A stretch of 6,373 nt of DNA from Phenylobacterium sp. (GTDB lineage: Bacteria > Pseudomonadota > Alphaproteobacteria > Caulobacterales > Caulobacteraceae), in the NCBI GenBank assembly GCA_028698405.1, contig JAQVDF010000129.1:1-6373 (forward strand), read 5' to 3'. A program made the translations under genes and the position numbers. Below are positions 1 through 5,489 of the stretch, piece by piece. How positions within the stretch are numbered: position 1 is the stretch's first letter; each line of letters begins with the position of its first letter. The notes beneath the pieces are model-generated. The model was given only the letters and a program-made list of their open reading frames with translations. It was not told the origin of the DNA and did not search any database.

Positions 1-144
1 GTCGGCGCGACCGACGGCTCGTTCACCGAGATCCGCGGCGATCTCAAGCCGGGCGACCAGGTGATCACCGGCGGCGGTCCCAAGCCCAAGGTGGAGGCCC
101 GCTCCCCGCTCGGCGGCGGCGGCCAGGGGAGCCGAGGCGGGTGA
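1..144 (+). CDS. C-terminal end of a membrane-fusion (HlyD/MacA-like) periplasmic adaptor, 5' truncated
   Basis: Only the last 47 residues are present; the gene begins upstream of the window. The frame is open from base 1 to a TGA at 142-144. The visible peptide contains a stretch of the type 'TEIRGDLKPGDQVITGG', typical of the membrane-proximal beta region at the end of HlyD/MacA/YknX adaptors, followed by a Gly/Arg-rich tail. Such adaptors are anchored in the inner membrane and link an ABC permease to an outer-membrane channel in Gram-negative cells. The stop codon overlaps the GTG start of the ATPase gene by four bases (GTGA, 141-144), which implies one operon and translational coupling. 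The family call rests on a short tail plus strong gene context; an RND-pump adaptor would look similar, but the next two genes favour the MacAB type. Confidence 0.75.
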   Translation, partial: VGATDGSFTEIRGDLKPGDQVITGGGPKPKVEARSPLGGGGQGSRGG

Positions 145-827
145 TCCAGGTCCGCGACCTCACCAAGATCTACACCATGGGCGACGAGCGGGTGGCCGCG
201 CTCGACGGCGTCTCGCTGGACATCGCCCGCGGCGAGCACATCGCCGTGGTCGGCCCCTCGGGCTCGGGCAAGTCGACGCTGATGAACATCCTGGGCGGCC
301 TCGACCGTCCGGACAGCGGGACCTACCTGTTCGAAGGCGAAGACGTGTCCGCGTTCGACGACGACGAGCTGGCGAGGTTCCGCAACCAGCGGATCGGCTT
401 CTGCTTCCAGTCCTTCCAGCTGCTGCCGCGGCTGACCGCCCTGCAGAATGTCGAGCTGCCGCTGATCTACGGTGGCTGGCCGCCGGCCGAGCGCCGCGCC
501 CGCACCGCGGAAATGCTGGAGCGGGTGGGTCTGGGTGCCCGCATGACGCATCGGCCCAACCAGATGTCGGGCGGCCAGCAGCAGCGGGTGGCGATCGCCC
601 GGGCCCTGGCCAACAACCCCGACCTGCTGCTCGCCGACGAGCCCACCGGCGCGCTCGACACCCAGACGACGCACGACGTGCTGAACCTGTTCGAGGAGCT
701 CAACCGCGAAGGCCTGACCTTGATCGTGGTCACCCACGAGAAAGAGGTCGCCGACCGGGCCAAGCGGCGCATCTCCTTCAGGGACGGCAAGGTGGTGGCC
801 GACGAGAGGACGCTGACCCCGGCATGA
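141..827 (+). CDS. MacB/LolD-type ABC transporter ATP-binding protein
   Basis: A 228-residue stand-alone nucleotide-binding domain, the usual size for LolD/YknY/MacB-type ATPases. Motifs in order: Walker A GPSGSGKST at residues 38-46, Q-loop Gln90 in 'FQSFQLLPRLTALQNVELP' (characteristic of the MacB/LolD/FtsE subfamily), signature MSGGQQQR at 142-149, Walker B LLLADEP with catalytic Glu167, D-loop GALD at 170-173, and switch His199. All catalytic residues are intact. It powers the FtsX-like permease encoded immediately downstream. The GTG start at 141 is supported by an AGGGGAG Shine-Dalgarno at 125-131 and by the four-base overlap with the adaptor stop. Its stop overlaps the permease start (ATGA, 824-827). 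In E. coli MacB the ATPase and permease are one chain; here they are split, as in YknY/YknZ. The substrate cannot be read from the sequence, and a 'macrolide' label would be unsupported. Confidence 0.95.
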   Translation: MIQVRDLTKIYTMGDERVAALDGVSLDIARGEHIAVVGPSGSGKSTLMNILGGLDRPDSGTYLFEGEDVSAFDDDELARFRNQRIGFCFQSFQLLPRLTALQNVELPLIYGGWPPAERRARTAEMLERVGLGARMTHRPNQMSGGQQQRVAIARALANNPDLLLADEPTGALDTQTTHDVLNLFEELNREGLTLIVVTHEKEVADRAKRRISFRDGKVVADERTLTPA

Positions 828-2059
828 ATTTCGTCGAACTCATCCGTTTCGCCGCCGGCGCCATCGTCGCCCACCCGCTGCGCAGCGGGCTGACCTCGCT
901 GGGCGTCGTCATCGGCGTCGCCGCGGTGGTGATGATGACCTCCATCGGCCTGGGGGCCCAGCAGCGGGTGACCTCCACCATCGCCGGCCTCGGCTCGAAC
1001 CTGATCATCGTCCAGCCCGGCGCGGCCCGGGCCGGCGGCGGCTTCGTGATGGGCGGGGCCGGCACCGGCATGAGCCTGACCGAGAAGGACGCCGAGGCCA
1101 TCGCCCGCGACGTCGAGGGCGCGGTCGCCGTGGCTCCCGTGGTCCGCGGCCAGGCGCAGCTCGCCGCCGAGGGCGCCAACTGGAACACCCGCATCGAGGG
1201 CGTGACGCCCGACTACCTGATCGCCCGCGACCTGACGCTCGCCTCGGGCCGAATGTTCGACGAGCGCGAGGCCCGCCAGGGACGCAAGGTGCTGGTGATC
1301 GGCCAGACCATCGCCCGCGAACTGTGGGGCGAGCAGGACCCGGTCGGCCGGCGGGTGCGGGTGCGCTCGGTGCCCTTCGAGGTGATCGGGGTGCTGGCCT
1401 CCAAGGGCCAGTCCAGCTTCGGCCAGGACCAGGACGACGTCGTACTCGGCCCGCTGCAGGCCGTGCGCTCGCGGGTCGTCGGCCGCCGGCTGCGCGGCGA
1501 CGTGGTGCAGACCATCTACGTCAAGGCCGAGAACGAGTCCGAGCTGACCCGGGTGCAGGAGGACGTCTCCAACGTCATCCGAGAGCAGCACCGCATCCGC
1601 CCCGGCGACGAGGACGACTTCTCGACCCAGAACATGGCCTCGATCCTGGAGGCCAGCCAGGCGGCGGTGTCGACCTTCACCATCCTGCTGGCCGCCGTGG
1701 CGGCGGTCTCCCTGGTGGTCGGCGGCGTCGGGATCATGAACATCATGCTGGTGGCGGTGACCGAGCGGACGCGGGAGATCGGCCTGCGCATGGCGGTGGG
1801 GGCCAAGCGCTCCGACGTGCTGATCCAGTTCGGCCTGGAGTCGGTCGCCCTGTCGCTGGCCGGCGGGATCATCGGCCTGGCCATCGGGGTGCTCGGCGCC
1901 CTGTTGATGGCCCGGGTCGGCGACTGGCCGGCGGCGGTTCCGACCTGGGCCGGGCCGCTCGCGCTGGGCTTCTCGATGCTGGTGGGAGTGGCCTTCGGCG
2001 CCTACCCCTCGTGGCGGGCCGCGCGGCTGGATCCCATCGACGCGCTGCGCCGGGAATAA
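824..2059 (+). CDS. MacB-like FtsX-family ABC permease
   Basis: A 411-residue inner-membrane permease with the MacB plan. A short cytoplasmic N-terminus and TM1 (about residues 21-41, starting 'GLTSLGVVIGVAAVV') are followed by a large periplasmic MacB_PCD domain of about 240 residues. Three further membrane segments lie near 284-310, 336-358 and 374-396. The family hallmarks are present: 'ERTREIGLRMAVGAKRSDV' just after TM2 and the C-terminal 'ARLDPIDALR' motif. MacB-type permeases are thought to transmit ATP-driven movement to periplasmic partners (mechanotransmission) rather than pass substrate through the membrane. The ATG overlaps the ATPase stop (ATGA). The only purine-rich stretch upstream (804-810) is 13 bases away, so translation is probably coupled to the ATPase gene. 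With the adaptor it forms a three-gene unit; the outer-membrane channel gene is not visible. Confidence 0.93.
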   Translation: MNFVELIRFAAGAIVAHPLRSGLTSLGVVIGVAAVVMMTSIGLGAQQRVTSTIAGLGSNLIIVQPGAARAGGGFVMGGAGTGMSLTEKDAEAIARDVEGAVAVAPVVRGQAQLAAEGANWNTRIEGVTPDYLIARDLTLASGRMFDEREARQGRKVLVIGQTIARELWGEQDPVGRRVRVRSVPFEVIGVLASKGQSSFGQDQDDVVLGPLQAVRSRVVGRRLRGDVVQTIYVKAENESELTRVQEDVSNVIREQHRIRPGDEDDFSTQNMASILEASQAAVSTFTILLAAVAAVSLVVGGVGIMNIMLVAVTERTREIGLRMAVGAKRSDVLIQFGLESVALSLAGGIIGLAIGVLGALLMARVGDWPAAVPTWAGPLALGFSMLVGVAFGAYPSWRAARLDPIDALRRE

Positions 2060-2083
2060 CCCCGGCCACGGTCACGGTTTTTT

Positions 2084-2138
2084 TCTCGCAACCTCATCGC
2101 GCTCTCGTTGGTTTGCTTGAGCGCAACCATACGCGAGA
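2084..2138. repeat. Nested inverted repeat in the gap after the ABC operon
   Basis: An outer 6-bp inverted repeat (TCTCGC at 2084-2089, GCGAGA at 2133-2138) encloses an inner one (GCGCTC at 2099-2104, GAGCGC at 2119-2124). Both sides of the interior loop begin with AACC, so the heptamer CGCAACC also occurs as a direct repeat. It could fold in RNA as a two-tier hairpin. It follows a run of seven T (2078-2084) rather than preceding one, so it is not a standard intrinsic terminator. The role is unknown; it may be the end of the ABC transcript or part of the leader of the KGG gene. Confidence 0.35.
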
Positions 2139-2169
2139 CGCCATGCCCCTCCTCGGCCCCGCCCATGTT

Positions 2170-2199
2170 CCCCCGGCCATCCCCCCGCCCCCTTCCCCC
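2170..2199 (-). other. G-quadruplex motif (minus strand), upstream of the KGG gene
   Basis: The plus strand has four C-runs of 5, 6, 5 and 5 bases (2170-2174, 2181-2186, 2188-2192, 2195-2199) separated by 6, 1 and 2 bases. On the minus strand these are four G-runs with short loops, which fits the standard G>=3, loop 1-7 quadruplex rule with room to spare. More C-runs lie just upstream (2146-2149, 2157-2160). It sits about 95 bases before the KGG-protein start. The G-rich strand is the template for that gene, so a fold would affect the DNA template rather than the mRNA. The fold is predicted from composition alone. Confidence 0.55.
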
Positions 2200-2292
2200 A
2201 GAGGCGCGCTGACGGTCGGGCGCGGCTGCGGAGAGGCGCGTCATGGGCGCTCGCGCTCCCTCCCCCACCCGACGCCAAAGCAGGAGTAGCTC

Positions 2293-2517
2293 ATGGCCAA
2301 CCTGGATACGAACAAGCCGCGCGCCCGCCGGGGCTTCGCCGCGATGAACCCCGAACGCCGCCGCGAGATCGCCCGCAAGGGCGGCGCGAGCGTGCCCGGC
2401 GAAAAGCGCAGCTTCGCCAAGGACCGCGACCTGGCCGCTTCGGCCGGCCGCAAGGGCGGTGAAGCCTCGCGTGGTGGTGGTCGCGGCGCCCGCGGCGGCG
2501 ACCAGGCCGAACGCTAG
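2293..2517 (+). CDS. KGG-repeat stress-induced protein (YciG/Con-10-like)
   Basis: A 74-residue, very basic, hydrophilic protein with two copies of the 18-residue KGG motif (PF10685-type stress repeat). Residues 14-31 read 'GFAAMNPERRREIARKGG'; residues 39-56 are a more diverged copy ending 'AGRKGG'. The C-terminus (60-69) is an Arg/Gly run of RGG style, which can suggest nucleic-acid binding. Family members (E. coli YciG, fungal Con-10, many rhizobial and caulobacterial proteins) are induced by stress or in stationary phase; their biochemical role is not established. The ATG is supported by an AGGAG Shine-Dalgarno at 2282-2286 with a 6-base spacer. The TAG stop shares a palindromic CTAG (2514-2517) with the stop of egtBD on the other strand. 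No clear EcfG-type promoter was found upstream, only a poor match. Confidence 0.85.
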   Translation: MANLDTNKPRARRGFAAMNPERRREIARKGGASVPGEKRSFAKDRDLAASAGRKGGEASRGGGRGARGGDQAER

Positions 2518-4733
2518 CCGACCAGCAATACGGCCGCGAAGGCGGGGGCGGAGTTGACGAAGCTCCGCCCCACCCGCCACCCGGCCTCGGCCGCCAGGCC
2601 CGAGAACCCGTCGACCGTGAACTTGTAGGAATTCTCGGTGTGTAGCCCTTCTCCCTCTGCGAAACGGAAGTCTCGCCCCAACACCCGCACCTGCTGTTCG
2701 CGCCTTGAGATCAGGTGCATCTCGATGCGGCTCTCGGCCGTGTTCCACACCGCACGGTGATCGAAGGCCGAAAGGTCGAAGTTCCCGCCGAGCTCGCGGT
2801 TGATCCGCTCGAGCAGGTTCTTGTTGAACGCCGCGGTGACCCCCTGCGGGTCGTCGTAGGCGGCGACCAGCGTCGCCTCGTCCTTCACCAGATCGATGCC
2901 GACCAGTAGCCGGCTCCCCTCCCCCAGCAGCCGGCGCGCGTTGGCCAGGAACCGCACCGCTTCGGCCGGCGCGAAGTTGCCGATGGTCGATCCCGGAAAG
3001 AAACCGAACCGCGGCCGACCGGCCACCGCCGCCGGCAGCTCCAGCGCCCGGGTGAAATCCTCCAGCAACGGCTCGACGATCAGGCGCGGGTAGTCCCGCC
3101 TGACCCTGGCCGCAGCCGCCTCCAGGGCCTCGCGACTGATGTCGATGGGGACGTAGGCGGCCATCTGCGGCGCGGCTTCCAGCAGGATCCGCGTCTTGAC
3201 GCTCGCCCCGCTGCCGAACTCGACCAGCACCGACCCGTCCGGCGCCTCGGCCGCGACGTCCGTTGCATGGCGCTGCAGAAGGGCCGCCTCCGTACGGGTC
3301 GGGTAGTAGGCCGGCAGCTCGCAGATGGCCTCGAACAGGGCCGAGCCCTCGGCGTCGTAGAAGTGTTTCGGCGGGATGCTCTTGGCCGGGCGCGAGAGGC
3401 CCTCCAGCACGTCGCGGGCGAAGTCCGAACTCGCGGGCTGGGTCCGCACCCTCTGAGGGGGCGCATCATCGGCGAGCCGCAGGCCGGCGAACATCCACCG
3501 CTGATGGGGATAGAAGAAGTTGCGGTAGCTGGCCCGCACGTGACCGGCCGGCGTAATGCAGGCTCCGCCGCGCAGCACCATCTGGCCGACCATGAACTTG
3601 CCGTTGTACTCGCCGACCGCCCCGGCGGCGGGCCGAAAGCCCGGATAGGCCGCGTAAGCGCTGCGGGTCCACTGCCAGAGCTCGCCGTACATCTGCCGAA
3701 GTCCGCGCTCGCCACGTGTCGCGGCGGCCGGCGCGAGGTCCTTCGGGTCCAGAAAGCGGCCGGCGAGCGGGGCAGCCTGCGCCGCGTGCTCCCACTCCGC
3801 TTCGGTCGGCAGCCGCCGGCCGGCCCAGGCCGCGAAGGCTTCGGCCTCGTAGTAGCTGACGTGATGCACCGGCCGGGCAGGATCGACCGGGCGCAGGCCG
3901 TGCAGCGTCATCTCCAGCCAGCCGTCGTCGCCCTCGCGCCAGTAGAGCGGCGCGGCCCAGCCCTCCGCCTGGACGCGGGCCCAGCCTTCGGACAGCCAGA
4001 ACTCCGCCCGCCGGTAGCCGCCGTCGGCCATGAAGGCCAGCCACTCGCCGTTGGTCACCAGCCGGTCGGCGAGGCGGAACGGCTCCAGCCAGGCCTTGTG
4101 GCGCGGCCCCTCGTTGTCGAAGGCGAAACCCCGGCCGTCGTGACCGATCTCCACCAGACCGCCTTCGAATTCGACCCAGCCCGCCTCGCCTGCCGGTTCG
4201 GACGGCGCGGGCGCCGGCGCCTCCAGGTAGGCCGGACTGAGCGGCGACTGGGCGAAGAGGTGCAGCACGTCCATCAGGATGAGTTCCTGGTGCTGCTCCT
4301 CGTGGGCGAGACCGAGTTCCAGCAGCGCGGGCGTCTCCTGCTCCAGCAGCGTCTCCATGCGCTGGTCGACGAAGGCGCGATAGGCCAGCACCTCCTCGAG
4401 GCTCGGGCGGGTGAGCAGGCCCCGCAGCGGCCGCGGCTGCCGCTCGCCCACCGTCTCGTAGTAGGAGTTGAACAGGTAGCCGTAGGCCGCATCGAAAGGG
4501 CGCCAGCCCCCGGTCAGCGGCTGCAGGATGAAGGTTTCGAAGAACCAGGTGGTATGGGCCAGGTGCCACTTGGTCGGGCTGGCGTCCGGCATCGACTGGG
4601 CGACCTGATCCTCGGGCCCGAGCGGCGCGACGATTTCGAGCGTGCGCGCCCGCACCTGACGGTAGCGGTCGATCGTCCGCAGGCCGGTCTCGGAATCTGG
4701 CCGCAGCGGGCCGGCGTCGTCGGAGGGGGCCAT
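2514..4733 (-). CDS. egtBD: Fused ergothioneine synthase: EgtB sulfoxide synthase + EgtD histidine N-alpha-trimethyltransferase
   Basis: A single 739-residue frame carries two full enzymes. Residues about 20-170 are the DinB-like EgtB domain, with 'SPTKWHLAHTTWFFE' (His60, or less likely His57) and HEEQH (His144, His148) as the probable three-histidine Fe(II) site. Residues about 185-421 are the FGE-sulfatase-like domain, with 'RRLPTEAEWE' at 306-315, 'YGELWQWT' at 349-356, and 'HVRASYRNFF' to 'GLRLA' at 398-421. A 15-residue linker (422-436) leads to EgtD (about 437-739), with SAM motif 'VEFGSGASVKTR' (504-515), 'PIDIS' (529-533) and 'FFPGSTIGNF' (578-587). The residues known to bind histidine and its amine in mycobacterial EgtD line up here as Tyr476, Asn586, Tyr626, Glu700 and Ser702. 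EgtD trimethylates histidine to hercynine with SAM; EgtB joins hercynine to a thiol with O2. The adjacent tyrosines in NSYYE (Tyr91-Tyr92) resemble the cysteine-using type II EgtB (as in Chloracidobacterium), which would fit the absence of egtA/egtC here. No egtE is visible. The ATG at 4733 has SD GAGGAG (4739-4744, 5-base spacer) and an EcfG promoter about 80 bases upstream. Cytosolic; no signal peptide. Confidence 0.95.
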   Translation of the reverse strand: MAPSDDAGPLRPDSETGLRTIDRYRQVRARTLEIVAPLGPEDQVAQSMPDASPTKWHLAHTTWFFETFILQPLTGGWRPFDAAYGYLFNSYYETVGERQPRPLRGLLTRPSLEEVLAYRAFVDQRMETLLEQETPALLELGLAHEEQHQELILMDVLHLFAQSPLSPAYLEAPAPAPSEPAGEAGWVEFEGGLVEIGHDGRGFAFDNEGPRHKAWLEPFRLADRLVTNGEWLAFMADGGYRRAEFWLSEGWARVQAEGWAAPLYWREGDDGWLEMTLHGLRPVDPARPVHHVSYYEAEAFAAWAGRRLPTEAEWEHAAQAAPLAGRFLDPKDLAPAAATRGERGLRQMYGELWQWTRSAYAAYPGFRPAAGAVGEYNGKFMVGQMVLRGGACITPAGHVRASYRNFFYPHQRWMFAGLRLADDAPPQRVRTQPASSDFARDVLEGLSRPAKSIPPKHFYDAEGSALFEAICELPAYYPTRTEAALLQRHATDVAAEAPDGSVLVEFGSGASVKTRILLEAAPQMAAYVPIDISREALEAAAARVRRDYPRLIVEPLLEDFTRALELPAAVAGRPRFGFFPGSTIGNFAPAEAVRFLANARRLLGEGSRLLVGIDLVKDEATLVAAYDDPQGVTAAFNKNLLERINRELGGNFDLSAFDHRAVWNTAESRIEMHLISRREQQVRVLGRDFRFAEGEGLHTENSYKFTVDGFSGLAAEAGWRVGRSFVNSAPAFAAVLLVG

Positions 4734-4738
4734 GGGTA

Positions 4739-4744
4739 CTCCTC
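4739..4744 (-). promoter_or_regulatory. Shine-Dalgarno of egtBD
   Basis: Reading the minus strand, GAGGAG lies five bases before the ATG at 4733-4731. It fixes this as the translation start of the fused EgtB-EgtD protein. Confidence 0.8.
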
Positions 4745-4814
4745 GCCGCTCGGATCCAATTCGGAGACCGCCGGTCTGCGGACTGCAAGCGCGATCTTAA
4801 CGCGCCGGGCGGCC

Positions 4815-4839
4815 AACGCCATGGACCGCCGGAAGTTCC
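4815..4839 (-). promoter_or_regulatory. EcfG-type general-stress promoter of egtBD
   Basis: On the minus strand GGAAC (-35, 4839-4835) is followed by exactly 16 bases and CGTT (-10, 4818-4815). This is a perfect match to the published alphaproteobacterial sigma-EcfG consensus GGAAC-N16-17-CGTT. Transcription would start near 4808, giving a leader of about 75 bases before the egtBD ATG. It points at the only downstream gene on that strand, with the sigma gene of the same class next door. No transcript data; the call rests on the match, orientation and distance. Confidence 0.8.
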
Positions 4840-4853
4840 CGAATCCGGAGGGT

Positions 4854-4876
4854 TTCCGGCCGGAGAAGGGCCGGAA
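4854..4876. repeat. 8-bp inverted repeat overlapping the -35 of the sigma-gene promoter
   Basis: TTCCGGCC (4854-4861) and GGCCGGAA (4869-4876) form a perfect 8-bp dyad around a 7-base centre. The right arm contains four of the five -35 bases (GGAAC, 4873-4877) of the plus-strand EcfG promoter. The core CCGGA occurs four times between 4829 and 4875. It could be an operator for a dimeric regulator or only a by-product of GC-rich sequence; no regulator is identifiable. Confidence 0.35.
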
Positions 4877-4897
4877 CGTAAGCAGGGGCGGCACGTT
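4873..4897 (+). promoter_or_regulatory. EcfG-type promoter of the sigma-factor gene (autoregulation)
   Basis: GGAAC (4873-4877), a 16-base spacer and CGTT (4894-4897) match the sigma-EcfG consensus perfectly. The start of transcription would be near 4904, leaving a leader of about 49 bases before the ATG at 4953. Because the gene it serves encodes an EcfG-type sigma factor, the simplest reading is positive autoregulation, which is known for this sigma class. Its -35 element lies 33 bases from that of the divergent egtBD promoter. Confidence 0.82.
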
Positions 4898-4941
4898 GAA
4901 CGACCGCCGGGTCGGGGCGATTGGAGCGGGGCGCAGTAATC

Positions 4942-4946
4942 GGAGG
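4942..4946 (+). promoter_or_regulatory. Shine-Dalgarno that sets the sigma-factor start
   Basis: GGAGG lies six bases before ATG 4953. The frame is also open upstream, with an in-frame ATG at 4821, but that ATG lies upstream of the predicted promoter and has no such site. The 4953 start is therefore preferred. Confidence 0.8.
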
Positions 4947-4952
4947 GCCGCC

Positions 4953-5489
4953 ATGACCTCGTCAACCAACTGGCGAGACGAGGTAGTATCCCTGATCCCA
5001 GCCTTGCGCGCGTTCGCCTGGTCGTTGAGCCACAACGGATCGGACGTCGACGACCTGGTTCAGGACACCCTGATCAAAGCCTGGACCAACCGCGAGAAGT
5101 TCGAGCCCGGCACCAACCTGCGGGCCTGGCTCTTCACCATCCTCCGGAACACCTACTACACCAACGTGATCCGCCGGCGGCGGGAGGTGCGCGACGAGAC
5201 CGGCGAATACGCCAGCGGCCTGAAGGCGCCGGCCACCCAGGACTGGAGCGTGGCCATACACACCCTGCAGGCCGCCCTCGCCCAGCTTCCGGACGAGCAC
5301 AGGGAGGCGCTGATCCTGGTGGGTGCGGCGGGCCTCTCCTACGAGGAGGCGGCCGAAATCTGCGGCTGCGCGCTGGGCACCATCAAGAGCCGCGTGAACC
5401 GCGCGCGCGCGCGCCTTCTGAAGATCATGGACGCCGAGGACGCCACCGATGTGATGGCGAGCGAATTCGCCGTCGCTAACCGGATGTAG
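4953..5489 (+). CDS. ecfG: EcfG-type (ECF15) RNA polymerase sigma factor, general stress response
   Basis: A 178-residue sigma-70-family ECF factor with region 2 at about residues 9-78 and region 4 at about 104-158, and no extra domains. Region 2 carries 'DDLVQDTLIKAW' (33-44) and 'GTNLRAWLFTILRN' (53-66), followed by an Arg-rich segment (74-77). Region 4 carries 'LPDEHREALILVGAAGLSYE' (112-131), then 'EEAAEICGCALGTIKSRVNR' (131-150), the DNA-reading helix-turn-helix. These stretches are near-diagnostic of EcfG, the alphaproteobacterial general stress sigma factor (Caulobacter SigT relatives). EcfG is normally held by anti-sigma NepR and freed when phosphorylated PhyR captures NepR. The start is fixed by GGAGG at 4942-4946, and the gene has a perfect EcfG promoter of its own. 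Its last 14 bases overlap the 3' end of a NepR-like gene on the other strand. Some species carry several EcfG paralogues; whether this is the main one cannot be told here. Confidence 0.92.
   Translation: MTSSTNWRDEVVSLIPALRAFAWSLSHNGSDVDDLVQDTLIKAWTNREKFEPGTNLRAWLFTILRNTYYTNVIRRRREVRDETGEYASGLKAPATQDWSVAIHTLQAALAQLPDEHREALILVGAAGLSYEEAAEICGCALGTIKSRVNRARARLLKIMDAEDATDVMASEFAVANRM

Noticed and set aside
141..2059. Macrolide exporter label for the ABC system
   Set aside because: The MacB-type fold serves many substrates (drugs, toxins, siderophores, lipoproteins, envelope stress); nothing in the window specifies one.
2058..2084. Possible intrinsic terminator after the ABC operon (seven T at 2078-2084)
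   Set aside because: The sequence before the T-run is a tandem CACGGT repeat and forms at best a 4-bp stem (AACC/GGTT), too weak for a convincing terminator.
2088..2113. GCAAC-N17-GGTT as a possible EcfG promoter for the KGG gene
   Set aside because: One mismatch in each element, and about 180 bases from the start codon; much weaker than the three sites in the right part of the window.
1324..2289. Plus-strand frame of 321 residues over the permease gene
   Set aside because: Out of frame with the well-supported FtsX-type permease; composition is Gly/Arg/Ala noise.
3267..4952. A long plus-strand frame, antisense to egtBD and continuous with the sigma-factor frame, could be read as one 740-residue protein
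   Set aside because: Its first 560 or so codons translate to low-complexity Arg/Gly/Pro/Leu-rich sequence antisense to a strongly conserved enzyme. The sigma gene has its own Shine-Dalgarno and promoter, which fall inside this frame.
4821..4952. In-frame upstream ATG (4821) that would add 44 residues to the sigma factor
   Set aside because: It lies upstream of the predicted EcfG promoter, lacks a good ribosome site, and the extra residues resemble nothing in the ECF family; ATG 4953 with GGAGG fits family length.
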